From an uncultured Pelagibacteraceae bacterium (GTDB lineage: Bacteria > Pseudomonadota > Alphaproteobacteria > Pelagibacterales > Pelagibacteraceae), in NCBI GenBank assembly GCA_902524115.1, contig CABZCA010000007.1, positions 1 to 64,000 on the forward strand: a DNA stretch of 64,000 nt, in the 5' to 3' direction. A model generated the notes under the pieces. That model did not search any database. It worked only from the letters and a program-made list of their open reading frames with translations, and was not told where the DNA came from. Numbering within the stretch: the first letter of the stretch is position 1; each line of letters starts with the position of its first letter. Made by a program: the position numbers and the translations under genes. Shown piece after piece: positions 1 to 12,305 of the stretch.

Positions 1-1050
1 TATTCAGTTAATTTTTTAATTGGTTTTCATTTTATTTTAAATTCTCCAGATTATCTTAAAAAAAAGAAAATCGAAAAACTCAATTTAAAATATGATGATA
101 GATCACAATTAGAGTATGTAGAAGATAGTCCATATTTGATATATCCAATGATAACTCCTAGAGAGGTAATGCAAAATAATAATGAATTAATTTTATCTAA
201 TATTACTAATTCAATTTATGTTCAATGTAATGAATTTGGTGAATGGAAAGAGATCAAAACAGATAAATATGGGTTTAATAACAAAGATGAAAAATCTAAA
301 TATAATATATTAATCGCCGGAGATTCTTTCGCACATGGATTTTGTGTAGAAAAATCTAAAGAAGTTCATGAAGTATTAACATCCATGAATATTGATACTT
401 ATTCAATTGGAATTGCGGCAAATGGGCCGATGATTTCTTTAGCATCAATGATTGAAATAAGTAATAAAATTGAATTTGATAAAGTTTATTGGTTAATTTT
501 TAGAAATGATTTTTTTGATCTAAATTGGGAATTATCAAATAATTACTTAAAAAATTATTTGAAAGAAGATTTTTTAGGTTTTAATTATTTTGATAATATA
601 GAAGATAAAAATAATATTCAAAAAAAATTCATTTCTAAAAATAAAAATAAAAAAAAAAATTTTTCTTATCAAGAGTCTTTTTTTGAATTAAAATTTATTA
701 ATGATTATGTAAAGAAAATATTTTTTAAAAAAAAACAAGTCAAGATAAATGAGAATATGATAAGTAAAATATTTAAAATATTTAATCAAAAATTTATTAA
801 TAAAGATAAAGTGATAATTTATCTTCCAGATTACAAATGTTTTAACGATGAGTATTTATTGTGTGATAAAGAATTTCAAATTTTAGAAAATATGTCAGCT
901 AATTTGAATATCGAATTACTTAATTTTAAGAATGTTATTGATTCTTCAAGCTTTAAGGATATTTTTGCACTTGGTTTGAACAGATTGCATTACTCAGAAT
1001 TGGGGTATAATAAATTAGCTAATTTAATTTACTCCCAAGCTGTTAATTAA
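1..1050 (+). CDS. SGNH/GDSL-hydrolase-like protein, probably surface-glycan related; 5'-truncated by the window edge
   Basis: The 136..1050 ORF frame stays open back to base 1 (YSVNFLIGFHFILNSPDYLKKKK...). It has GDSFAHG and a late HYSELGY block typical of SGNH hydrolases. Confidence 0.6.
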   Translation, partial: YSVNFLIGFHFILNSPDYLKKKKIEKLNLKYDDRSQLEYVEDSPYLIYPMITPREVMQNNNELILSNITNSIYVQCNEFGEWKEIKTDKYGFNNKDEKSKYNILIAGDSFAHGFCVEKSKEVHEVLTSMNIDTYSIGIAANGPMISLASMIEISNKIEFDKVYWLIFRNDFFDLNWELSNNYLKNYLKEDFLGFNYFDNIEDKNNIQKKFISKNKNKKKNFSYQESFFELKFINDYVKKIFFKKKQVKINENMISKIFKIFNQKFINKDKVIIYLPDYKCFNDEYLLCDKEFQILENMSANLNIELLNFKNVIDSSSFKDIFALGLNRLHYSELGYNKLANLIYSQAVN

Positions 1051-1062
1051 GTTAATTTTTAA

Positions 1063-1152
1063 GGAGAGGTGGCCGAGTGGTTGAAGGCGCACGCTTGGAA
1101 AGCGTGTATAGGGGAAACCCTATCATGGGTTCGAATCCCATTCTCTCCGCCA
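1063..1152 (+). tRNA. tRNA-Ser (anticodon GGA)
   Basis: GGAGAGG...CTCTCCGCCA acceptor, long variable arm, anticodon loop CTTGGAAAG, GGTTCGAATCC T-arm, encoded CCA. Confidence 0.95.
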
Positions 1153-1317
1153 TTAATTTAGAGGAAAAAATGGTCATTATTTGAAAAAAACTAGATAAAG
1201 TAAATTTTTTAAATAAATCCTAAATTTATGTTGATAACACTTACTAATTTAAGCTTAAAGTCACAAGAGATTTTATTAAAAATTTCAAACATGGTATAAA
1301 GAAACACTTCCTTATAA

Positions 1318-3381
<2,064 letters not shown>

Positions 3382-3384
3382 TTA

Positions 3385-4662
3385 ATGGAGTTTAGCGCCA
3401 GTTCCAAATCATCGTACTTAAATAAAATTACATACGTCAATTTAAGATGGATAGGTGTAATAGGTCAATTTATTACTATAAATGCTGTTGCATTCTTATT
3501 TAAATTTGAATTTAATTTTTTATTAGCAAATATTATAGTTTTATTAGGTGCTTTAAGTAACATTTTCTTATTTTATTTTTTTAAAAAAAATCAGTTACAA
3601 GAAAAAATATCTTTAACCTTTCTTACCCTTGATATAATACAATTAAGTTTTCTGATTTATTTAACTGGTGGTACTATAAATCCATTCTCAATATTCTTAA
3701 TAATACCAAGTATATTTGCCTCAAATAGTTTAAGTATTAGAACAAATATTTTGTTAATAATTTTGACAATTTCTGCAATAATTTTTCTTACCTTCTATCA
3801 TCAAGAATTACCCTCACCATTAAATGAATATATTTTTAGTAATTACTATTATTATTCAGTTCCTTTAGCTTTAATAATTGCACTTATTTTCCTGAGCTTT
3901 TTTGCTTTAACATTTGGAAATGAGTCAAAAATTAGAAAAGATGCATTAGATAAAATTCAGGAAGTTATTTCTAAAGAGAATGAATTAGTATCTTTAGGAG
4001 GACAAGCTGCAGCTGCAGCTCATTCTTTAGGCACTCCACTTTCTACAATTAAAATTATTTCTCAAGATTTATATGATAATTTTAAAAACAACAAAGAATT
4101 AAAAAAAGATGTTGAATTACTTCTGAGCCAAGTTAATAGATGCAATGTAATATTAAAAAAATTGTCTTTAAATCCTGCAGTTGAAGATGATTTTATAGAT
4201 AAGGATATTACTCTGCATAATTATGTGAAAGAAATTGTGAATTCTTTCAAAGAAATATCAGATAAAAAATTTATCATCAATACTGAGCAGAATTATAATT
4301 CCATTGAAATTTCAAAATTAATTGAAGTTGTTTATGGCATAAGAAATTTTATTGGAAATGCAAATAAGTTTGCAAAAAAAAATATTTATATTTCAATAAC
4401 TAGTGACAGCGAAAACTCTTCGATATCGGTCGAGGATGATGGTTCAGGATTTCCTAAAGACATATTAACCAAAATTGGAGATCCATATATAAAATCATTG
4501 CAATCTAAAAATAAATCAAGAGCAGGATTGGGTTTGGGAATATTTATAGGTAAAACTTTGTTAGAAAAAAATAAGGCAAAACTCTTAATTAGGAATTCAG
4601 TGACCAGAGGTGGTGCAGAAATTAAAATAGAGTGGTCTAATAAAGATTTAATTAGTCTTTAG
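3385..4662 (+). CDS. regB: RegB/PrrB-family sensor histidine kinase
   Basis: Multiple TM helices, GGTINPF quinone-site-like heptapeptide, H-box [18 protein letters not shown] cysteine, HATPase_c motifs ([17 protein letters not shown]). Confidence 0.8.
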   Translation: MEFSASSKSSYLNKITYVNLRWIGVIGQFITINAVAFLFKFEFNFLLANIIVLLGALSNIFLFYFFKKNQLQEKISLTFLTLDIIQLSFLIYLTGGTINPFSIFLIIPSIFASNSLSIRTNILLIILTISAIIFLTFYHQELPSPLNEYIFSNYYYYSVPLALIIALIFLSFFALTFGNESKIRKDALDKIQEVISKENELVSLGGQAAAAAHSLGTPLSTIKIISQDLYDNFKNNKELKKDVELLLSQVNRCNVILKKLSLNPAVEDDFIDKDITLHNYVKEIVNSFKEISDKKFIINTEQNYNSIEISKLIEVVYGIRNFIGNANKFAKKNIYISITSDSENSSISVEDDGSGFPKDILTKIGDPYIKSLQSKNKSRAGLGLGIFIGKTLLEKNKAKLLIRNSVTRGGAEIKIEWSNKDLISL

Positions 4663-6455
4663 TGAAGTTTTTTATTTTCAAATAGTCCACTTAATTGATC
4701 TATCATTACATCCCCAAGTTCTTGTACATCAGAAATTTTGATTGCTTTTTTATAATATCGAGATACATCGTGACCAATTCCTATAGCTAATATTTCTACT
4801 TCACTTTTATTTTCAATAAATTTAACAATTTTTTTCAAATTTTTTTCTAAAAAGTCTCCTGAATTAACTGATAATGTTGAGTCATCTACTGGTGCTCCAT
4901 CTGAAATAACCATAAGGATTTTTCTTTCTTCTTTTCTTTTTTTTAATCTATTAAATGCCCACGTTATAGCTTCACCATCTATATTTTCTTTTAATAAACC
5001 CTCTTTTAGCATCAAACCCAAATTCTTTTTTGATTGTCTCCAATGAGAATCAGCACCTTTATAAATTATGTGTCTTAAATCATTAAGTCTTCCTGGATTT
5101 TTTGTTTTACCCAATCTATTCCATTCCTGGCGACTTTTACCTCCTTTCCAATTTTTTGTTGTAAAACCTAATATTTCAACTTTAACCGAGCATCTTTCTA
5201 AGGTTCTAGATAAAATATCAGCACATATTGCAGCTATTGTTATTGGTCTACCTCTCATTGAACCAGAGTTGTCAATTAGAAGTGTCACAACCGTATCTTT
5301 AAAATCTAAATCTTTTTCTTTTTTAAATGATAAGGAGTTATATGGATCAATGATAATCCTAGGTAATTTTGAACTATCTAACAATCCCTCCTCTAGATCA
5401 AATTCCCATGATCGATTTTGTTTTGCCATTAATTGTCTTTGTAATTTATTTGCTAACTTAGTAATTAAATCTTGAAAACTTGTAAGCTGTTGGTCTAAAT
5501 TTTTTCTCAGTTTTTGAATTTCCTCAGCTGTATCTAGACTTTCTGCTTTAGCAACTTCGTCAAATTCAGTAGTAAATATTTTATATTCTTTATCGCTAAC
5601 ACTTAAATTTTTTTTTTGTATAACATTTTCTGACTCGGCATCCTCGTTATTTTCACTACCAAGCTGATCTTCAAGTCTAAACTCATTTACATCATCCTCA
5701 CTATCCATTCCTTGGTTTATATTTTCATCTTCGCTTGTTTTACCAGAGTCATTATTATCTTTGTCTTCATTGTTATTAGAATTATTTTGATCTTGCGTAT
5801 CATCATTTTCTTCGTTTTCTTTTTCAGTTGTGTCTTCATTTTCGAATATATCCATGCTTTCTAAAATTTCAGAAAATTTAGCATTATATACCTCTTGATT
5901 TTCTAGATTTTGTTTTAAAAATTCAAAGTGTTTGTCTATAGAATTATTAAAATCTTTCTCCCAAAATTTAAGAATTTCTTTATTTTCTGGGTATAATTCA
6001 ACATTAAAAAATTTGTTTGTCATATAAATTTCAAAAGCATCTACAATATTTGTATCTTCTTTATTTGTTATTTTTTCTTGTTTAAGATGTTGAAGTCTAT
6101 TTTTATAATTTTCTTTAAAATTTTTAGAAATTCCTTTTAGCATCTCTGAACCAAGTAGTTCATATCTTACCTTTTCTGCAAGATGGTAGAGTGTTCTGCA
6201 AGAGGGATTTTGTGGGTTGTTTTTATCTAATAATTTTCTGTTTGAAAATCTTCTTTTTAAAGCCTCAGAGTCTGTTTCAGCCCTTAGTTTTTTAAATTGA
6301 TTTTTATCCTTAATATTGTCAATTTCCCCAATATCATAAATTTTTTCGTCATTTTTTTTATTTTTGACAACTTTATAGTCATCTGAAATTACTTTGTAAG
6401 TTGATTGAAGGGCTTGTTTGAATTTCTCTTTAATACTATCTTCTTTGTTCATCAA
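4659..6455 (-). CDS. cobT: CobT-like VWA-domain protein (cobaltochelatase CobT family)
   Basis: Acidic central linker, MIDAS-like [27 protein letters not shown], adjacent to cobS-like AAA+ gene. Confidence 0.85.
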   Translation of the reverse strand: MMNKEDSIKEKFKQALQSTYKVISDDYKVVKNKKNDEKIYDIGEIDNIKDKNQFKKLRAETDSEALKRRFSNRKLLDKNNPQNPSCRTLYHLAEKVRYELLGSEMLKGISKNFKENYKNRLQHLKQEKITNKEDTNIVDAFEIYMTNKFFNVELYPENKEILKFWEKDFNNSIDKHFEFLKQNLENQEVYNAKFSEILESMDIFENEDTTEKENEENDDTQDQNNSNNNEDKDNNDSGKTSEDENINQGMDSEDDVNEFRLEDQLGSENNEDAESENVIQKKNLSVSDKEYKIFTTEFDEVAKAESLDTAEEIQKLRKNLDQQLTSFQDLITKLANKLQRQLMAKQNRSWEFDLEEGLLDSSKLPRIIIDPYNSLSFKKEKDLDFKDTVVTLLIDNSGSMRGRPITIAAICADILSRTLERCSVKVEILGFTTKNWKGGKSRQEWNRLGKTKNPGRLNDLRHIIYKGADSHWRQSKKNLGLMLKEGLLKENIDGEAITWAFNRLKKRKEERKILMVISDGAPVDDSTLSVNSGDFLEKNLKKIVKFIENKSEVEILAIGIGHDVSRYYKKAIKISDVQELGDVMIDQLSGLFENKKLH

Positions 6456-7426
6456 ATTTGAATATTGATCATTGACTCAGGCAGTTCATCCCCAAAACAT
6501 CTTTGATAATATTCAGCAATAGTATTTTTTTCAGTATCGTCACATTTGTTTAAAAATGTTACTCTAAATGCATATCCGATATCCTTAAAAATTTCAGAAT
6601 TTTCCGCCCAATGTAGAACTGTTCTAGGACTCATTACTGTTGATATATCACCTGCCATAAAACCTTTTCTTGTAAGTGAAGCAACTTTTATCATGTTCGA
6701 AACTTGTTCTTTACCTTTAGGATTATTTAAATTTTTGTTCTTACCTAATATAATTTCCATTTCTTTGTCTAAACTAAGATAGTTTAATGTAGATACAATA
6801 TTCCATCTATCCATTTGTCCCTGATTAATTTGTTGTGTCCCATGATATAATCCAGTTGTATCACCTAGTCCCACAGTATTTGTTGTTGCAAAAAGCCTGA
6901 AAAATTTATTTTGTTTAATAACTTTATTTTTATCTAGTAAAGTAAAGCTACCTTCTGACTCTAGTACTCTCTGAATAACGAACATTACATCTGGTCTCCC
7001 AGCGTCATATTCGTCAAAAACTAAGGCCACAGGATTTTGAATTGACCAAGGTAGTATTCCTTCTTTAAATTCAGTTACCTGTTTACCATCCTTGATTACG
7101 ATTGAATCTTTACCTATTAGGTCAATCCTACTAACATGACTATCGAGATTAATTCTTATACAAGGCCAGTTTAGTCTAGCAGCAATTTGTTCGATGTGAG
7201 TTGATTTTCCAGTTCCATGGTATCCTTGAATTAAAACTCTTTTGTTAAAAGAAAATCCTGACAAAATAGCTAATGTTGTATCTTTATCGAACTTATAAGT
7301 TTTGTCGATTTCTGGGACGTACTCACTTGATTTTGAAAATGCATTAACTTCCATGTCACTTTCGATACCAAAAGTTTGCTTAATAGATAACTTAATGTCA
7401 GGGGTATGGTTAATATTTGGTGTCAA
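6452..7426 (-). CDS. cobS: CobS-like AAA+ ATPase
   Basis: Walker [10 protein letters not shown], Walker [11 protein letters not shown]; overlaps cobT by 4 nt. Confidence 0.88.
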   Translation of the reverse strand: MTPNINHTPDIKLSIKQTFGIESDMEVNAFSKSSEYVPEIDKTYKFDKDTTLAILSGFSFNKRVLIQGYHGTGKSTHIEQIAARLNWPCIRINLDSHVSRIDLIGKDSIVIKDGKQVTEFKEGILPWSIQNPVALVFDEYDAGRPDVMFVIQRVLESEGSFTLLDKNKVIKQNKFFRLFATTNTVGLGDTTGLYHGTQQINQGQMDRWNIVSTLNYLSLDKEMEIILGKNKNLNNPKGKEQVSNMIKVASLTRKGFMAGDISTVMSPRTVLHWAENSEIFKDIGYAFRVTFLNKCDDTEKNTIAEYYQRCFGDELPESMINIQI

Positions 7427-7943
7427 TTTTGTCCTTATATGTATTTTTTAATTGAGTGTAAGCCAAAGTTATTACTTTTAGCTTGTCTTCAAATTTTTTA
7501 TTTCCAGAATTCATATCAGGGTGAAATTTTTTGACAAGCTTTTTAAATTTTTCTTGGACTTTTTCCCATTTTAATCCAACACTAATCCCTAATATATTAA
7601 AGGCTTTTAAATCGTTATTATTAAATTTAAATTTATTCATATTATTAAAGTCATTATTAAATTTAAATTTATCCATCTCATCTTTTAAAGCATTACTCCA
7701 AAGAACTTTGAAGAAATTATCAGATGAACTAAAACTTTGTGTTGGTTTGTGCCAAGTCATGTCAGACCTTAAAAAATCTATTATTTGTTGATCACTCATA
7801 CCTGTAAAATAATTCCAACTTTTATTAAATTCTTTAACATGATTTAAACATAGTAATCTATAATCTTTGCTATTATCTCTTTCTTTTGGTGCTTTAAAAA
7901 GGCCTTCCTCTGAGCAATTATTCCAATCGCAAATATTTTTCAT
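7410..7943 (-). CDS. J-domain (DnaJ-like) protein
   Basis: C-terminal J domain with HPD (KFHPDMNSGNKKFEDKLKVITLAYTQLK); overlaps cobS. Confidence 0.8.
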   Translation of the reverse strand: MKNICDWNNCSEEGLFKAPKERDNSKDYRLLCLNHVKEFNKSWNYFTGMSDQQIIDFLRSDMTWHKPTQSFSSSDNFFKVLWSNALKDEMDKFKFNNDFNNMNKFKFNNNDLKAFNILGISVGLKWEKVQEKFKKLVKKFHPDMNSGNKKFEDKLKVITLAYTQLKNTYKDKIDTKY

Positions 7944-7963
7944 GATGTATAATACTTTATAAA

Positions 7964-8224
7964 ATGAACATTAATCAAATAATTGAAACTATAGAAAAAA
8001 AAATTTTGTCGCAGGATTGTATTTCAAAAGTTTATATAGAGGACAAGTCATTCTTACACAAAAATCACAAATCTAACGAAGATGGAAAATTTCATATTGT
8101 TCTTTCAATTGAGTCTGATGAGTTAAAGAATAAAAGCAAGTTATATTCAACAAGGTTTATTTACAAAATTTTAGATGATGAATTAAAAAAATATATTCAT
8201 TCGTTGCAAATCAAATTAATTTAA
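7964..8224 (+). CDS. BolA family protein
   Basis: Short ORF with BolA-like architecture (DGKFHIVLSIESDEL...HSLQIKLI). Confidence 0.7.
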   Translation: MNINQIIETIEKKILSQDCISKVYIEDKSFLHKNHKSNEDGKFHIVLSIESDELKNKSKLYSTRFIYKILDDELKKYIHSLQIKLI

Positions 8225-9319
8225 ACTACTAGATAAATATTTTTTTAAATTTATAGGGTTAATCTGAAAGTCAATTATTATTTTTCCAAAATCTTTCACT
8301 AAAATTAAGTTAATATTATTTGAATTATTTTTCTTATCACTTCTCATATAATTCATAATTTTAGACACTTGTCTTTTTTTAAATAATTTTTCAATTTTTG
8401 GTTTCATCCCGATTCTATTAATATGATTTAAAATAATATTAAATTTTTGTTTTGATAAAATTTTTCTTTTAAAACTGAATTCAACTGCATTTTTAATGCC
8501 TAAAATTACAGCTTCTCCATGATTTAATTTTTTAGAAAAACCTAAAGTAGACTCATAAGCATGAGCAAAGGTATGACCTAAATTTAATACCTTTCTGTAG
8601 TTCTTCTCTTTCTCATCTTTTTCTACAACTCTTTTTTTTATATTGCAGCTTTTTATTATGGATCTTTCAATGAAAGGTGATTTTAATTTTAAAATTTTTT
8701 TTAAATTTTTGTCTAAATAGAGAAAATTATTAAAATTATCTATAATACTACTTTTTAATATTTCAGCATATCCACAAATAATTTCTCTTTCTGGTAAAGA
8801 AGCTAAAATATTCATGTCAGAAACAACTAAATCAGGTTGATAAAAACTTCCAATCAAATTTTTTCCAAATTTATTATTTACACCTGTTTTGCCTCCTATG
8901 GATGAATCCACTTGAGCCAGTAAAGTTGTGGGAATATTTACAAATTTCATGCCTCTTTTAAATGTACTAGATGCAAATCCAACTATATCCCCAATAATTC
9001 CTCCACCAAAAGAAATAACGCAATCTTCTCTATTGAACCTATTTTCAAATAAAACTTTATGAATTTTTTCAATTGTTTGGTAATTCTTATTTTTTTCTGA
9101 TGCTGTAACTTCTATTTTAACAAGTTTATTCGTTTTTAACTTTTTGTATAAGAGTCTTTTAAAATTGTGAGGAATATTTTTATCTGTAACGATTAAACAT
9201 TTATCAAATTTTAGACGGTTAGCCTTTAAAATTTTATCAATTTTACCAATTAAATCTCTGCCAATTACAATTGAGTAGTTCTTATTGCTTGTTTTAATTG
9301 AAATTTTATTTGTATTCAT
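8216..9319 (-). CDS. aroB: 3-dehydroquinate synthase
   Basis: SFGGGIIGDIVGFASSTFKRG, PTTLLAQVDSSIGGKTGVN, GHTFAHAYE. Confidence 0.95.
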   Translation of the reverse strand: MNTNKISIKTSNKNYSIVIGRDLIGKIDKILKANRLKFDKCLIVTDKNIPHNFKRLLYKKLKTNKLVKIEVTASEKNKNYQTIEKIHKVLFENRFNREDCVISFGGGIIGDIVGFASSTFKRGMKFVNIPTTLLAQVDSSIGGKTGVNNKFGKNLIGSFYQPDLVVSDMNILASLPEREIICGYAEILKSSIIDNFNNFLYLDKNLKKILKLKSPFIERSIIKSCNIKKRVVEKDEKEKNYRKVLNLGHTFAHAYESTLGFSKKLNHGEAVILGIKNAVEFSFKRKILSKQKFNIILNHINRIGMKPKIEKLFKKRQVSKIMNYMRSDKKNNSNNINLILVKDFGKIIIDFQINPINLKKYLSSSLN

Positions 9320-9818
9320 AAATTTCTAATATCTTATTTATAATTTCAACTTTGTCTAATTTATCACAATTAATCCTGTAACTAGATAAACTATAAAATT
9401 TTGATCTTTCTTTTATTAAATTATTAATTTGACCCTTAGTAAGATTAATTACCAATGGTCTTTTCTTACTCTTATATATCCTTTTTATTATTGTTTCATT
9501 TTTCCAATTTAGCCAAAAAGATAAACAATTTTTCTTACACATTTTTCTGATTGAGGTATTTATAAAACCACCTCCACCTAAAGATATTACAGAATTTTCT
9601 GAACTTAGAAATTTTAAAGATATTTTTTCTTCAATTTTACGAAAATAATCTTCTCCATATTTAGTAAAAATGTCTGATATTTTAGAGTCCTCACTTTCTT
9701 CAATTTTTTGATCAATATCAATAAATGTTAAATTTAATTTTTTTGACAAAATTTTACCAATTGATGATTTTCCAGATCCCATCATTCCAATTAATACAAT
9801 ATTTTTATTTGATTTCAT
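9306..9818 (-). CDS. aroK: shikimate kinase
   Basis: IGMMGSGKSSIGK P-loop, DIDQKIEE, SLGGGGF; overlaps aroB. Confidence 0.93.
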   Translation of the reverse strand: MKSNKNIVLIGMMGSGKSSIGKILSKKLNLTFIDIDQKIEESEDSKISDIFTKYGEDYFRKIEEKISLKFLSSENSVISLGGGGFINTSIRKMCKKNCLSFWLNWKNETIIKRIYKSKKRPLVINLTKGQINNLIKERSKFYSLSSYRINCDKLDKVEIINKILEIYEYK

Positions 9819-9873
9819 GAGTTTCTATATTGAAAAAACACAAATATGTCTTATTTTGAAATTATTAAATTAT

Positions 9874-10056
9874 ATGCAATTTACAAAAAATACAAGTAAA
9901 GACAAAATTTTTAGCTTAGGGACAATTTTAAAAATTGTAATAGCCAGTTTTATAATTGTATTTGGCATTATTGTAATTAACCAGATTAATTTGCCCGCTC
10001 CAGACAAACAAATTGAAAAAATTTTACCAAATGAAAATTTCAAAACAATTAAGTAA
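9874..10056 (+). CDS. small hypothetical membrane protein
   Basis: Internal ATG of ORF 9817 is preferred because 9817 overlaps the divergent aroK start. One TM helix (IVIASFIIVFGIIVI); overlaps the next ORF. Confidence 0.5.
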   Translation: MQFTKNTSKDKIFSLGTILKIVIASFIIVFGIIVINQINLPAPDKQIEKILPNENFKTIK

Positions 10057-11767
10057 GATTTTAATTTCTGCTTCTTTTTTTTTGTTTGTTCTATCAGCTC
10101 AAGCTCAGGAAGTTAAAGAGATTTGGTCAGAAATAGAAAAAAAAGAGATTAAAAATACTGAACAAAAAAATGATGTAGGCACATCTATTAATACAGACCA
10201 GCTTGAAGGCGTTAAAGTAAAACTTTCCGATGAGAATATTTTAGTTGATCAAAATTTAGACAATTCGGATATTTTGTTGGCTGGATTATTCGACCCTGAT
10301 GACAACGATCTAAACCTTAATATGTGGTCAAAAACAGATGGAATAAAAATAAAAAAGTTACTGGAACAAATACAGTCTAAAAATTTATCAAGTTTCTCTG
10401 AAAGATTAATGGACGTAGCATTATTAACAAACTCTTATATTCCAAATCAAAACTTTTCATTACATGAATTTGAAAATTTCACACTTGACCATTTAATTAA
10501 AAAAAAAGATTTTGATTTAGTTGAAGAGTTTATTCAAAAAAATTCATCAATAAATGATAAAGAAAGACTCATAAAACATGTAGCTGATTATTACTTGTCA
10601 TTAAACAAAATAGAAAAATCATGCTCTGCTGTTGATAGTTTGAGTTTAATAACCGATGAATATTTAACATATTTCAAAATTTATTGTTTAATAACTCAGA
10701 ATAAAAAAGATGAGGCTCAGTTGTTGTTTGATCTTAACTCTGAGTTAGACTCTTTAAATGACTTTTTTGTTAAAAAGTTTGAGGTATTGATGGGATATGA
10801 GGATAACAACTTTATATTGTCTGATGAAAATGTTCTTTATTTTCACCTATCTCATAAAACAGATAAGAATTTTTTATACTATCCATCCATAGAGTCTGAT
10901 GAATTTATTTGGAAATATTTGTCTAACTCGAATTTACTTAAAAATTTAAATGATTTTAATCTCAGTGAAATTGATCAGGTTAAGTTTTTAGAGAAAGCAA
11001 CTAGTGAAGGTATTTTTGATGAAAGCGATCTGTTGAATTTGTACAAAAAATTTAAATATGAGATTGATGACCTCATTAATTATGAAGACGCATTAAAAAA
11101 CTTACCAGATTATGAAGGAAGGGCTCTAATGTATCAGAGGTTTTTATTAACTGATAATATAGAAAATAAACTCTCATTATTGTCAAAATTAAATAATTCC
11201 TTTGAAAACTCAAATTATAAAAAATCATTTGACGATGAACTATCTAAGTTATTAAAAAAAATGGACAAAAAAGAAATTCCCACAAAGTTTTCTGACTTCT
11301 ATCAAACCAATGTAATTACCGAAGAAAACAGAAAAAATAAAATTAAATTTAATAACGAAGTTTTTCATCAATCAAAAGTATTAAATTATTTTTTGAACAA
11401 GCAAAGTCTACCTAAAACACAAAAATTAACTGATAATTTGTTATCAAAGATAAAAAAAGATAAAAATTATTCATTCAACTTTAAAGATGTTATATTAATA
11501 AAATCATTGAGATCAGACGGAATTCAAATTGATCAAATTGATGAACTTTCTCAATATAAATCTGAATTAAATTCTGAATATGAGAAAATGATAGAGAATA
11601 AGGAATCGGGCATGATATTATTAAAATTAGTTGAGATTATTGGTGAAAAAGAATTGAATGAATTAAATAGTGAATCGCTAAATTTTATAATTGAAATTAT
11701 GAATAGAACAAAATTAATTAGTTTGAGAAATGAACTATTGTTGGAAATTCTTCCATTAAAAGTTTAA
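10031..11767 (+). CDS. large exported/periplasmic protein of unknown function
   Basis: ORF 10013..11767; second ATG (10031) gives a signal-peptide-like start MKISKQLSKILISASFFLFVLSAQAQ. No domain recognised. Confidence 0.65.
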   Translation: MKISKQLSKILISASFFLFVLSAQAQEVKEIWSEIEKKEIKNTEQKNDVGTSINTDQLEGVKVKLSDENILVDQNLDNSDILLAGLFDPDDNDLNLNMWSKTDGIKIKKLLEQIQSKNLSSFSERLMDVALLTNSYIPNQNFSLHEFENFTLDHLIKKKDFDLVEEFIQKNSSINDKERLIKHVADYYLSLNKIEKSCSAVDSLSLITDEYLTYFKIYCLITQNKKDEAQLLFDLNSELDSLNDFFVKKFEVLMGYEDNNFILSDENVLYFHLSHKTDKNFLYYPSIESDEFIWKYLSNSNLLKNLNDFNLSEIDQVKFLEKATSEGIFDESDLLNLYKKFKYEIDDLINYEDALKNLPDYEGRALMYQRFLLTDNIENKLSLLSKLNNSFENSNYKKSFDDELSKLLKKMDKKEIPTKFSDFYQTNVITEENRKNKIKFNNEVFHQSKVLNYFLNKQSLPKTQKLTDNLLSKIKKDKNYSFNFKDVILIKSLRSDGIQIDQIDELSQYKSELNSEYEKMIENKESGMILLKLVEIIGEKELNELNSESLNFIIEIMNRTKLISLRNELLLEILPLKV

Positions 11768-11783
11768 AATACTTCGATCAATT

Positions 11784-12305
11784 ATGACAATAAAAACTAT
11801 TATAACTGAACCTAATGAGATTTTAAGACAAGTCTCAAAACCAGTCTTATCTGTGGGTAAAGAAGAAAAAAAGTTAATGGATGACATGTTGGAAACAATG
11901 TATGCAGCTAATGGTATTGGATTAGCAGCAATTCAAATTGGTATCCCTAAAAGGATTATAGTGATGGATATTTCAAAAGATGGGGAAAAAAATCCAATGT
12001 ATTTTGTAAATCCAACAATTAAAAACAAAGATAAAGATAAAACAACATATGAGGAGGGATGTTTATCCGTCCCAAATTATTTCGCAGAAGTTGATAGACC
12101 TAAATATTGTGAGGTTGAATATTTAGATTATAACGGAGAAAATAAAATCTTAGAAGCTGATGGGCTCCTTGCAACTTGTATACAACATGAAATGGATCAT
12201 CTTGAAGGAATTTTATTTATAGACCACTTATCAAAATTAAAAAAAACAATGATTGTTAAAAAACTATCAAAAAGAAAAAATCCTCCTGATAGAATTATTG
12301 TTTAA
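11784..12305 (+). CDS. def: peptide deformylase
   Basis: GIGLAAIQIG, EGCLSVP, QHEMDHLEG. Confidence 0.96.
   Translation: MTIKTIITEPNEILRQVSKPVLSVGKEEKKLMDDMLETMYAANGIGLAAIQIGIPKRIIVMDISKDGEKNPMYFVNPTIKNKDKDKTTYEEGCLSVPNYFAEVDRPKYCEVEYLDYNGENKILEADGLLATCIQHEMDHLEGILFIDHLSKLKKTMIVKKLSKRKNPPDRIIV

Noticed and set aside
5068-5475. 135-aa plus-strand ORF opposite cobT
   Set aside because: Antisense to a well-supported VWA gene; composition looks like a shadow of coding on the other strand.
6300-6420. Homopolymer-rich Asp/Glu/Lys-coding stretches in cobT as possible repeats
   Set aside because: Low-complexity acidic linker typical of CobT-like proteins; no regular repeat unit.
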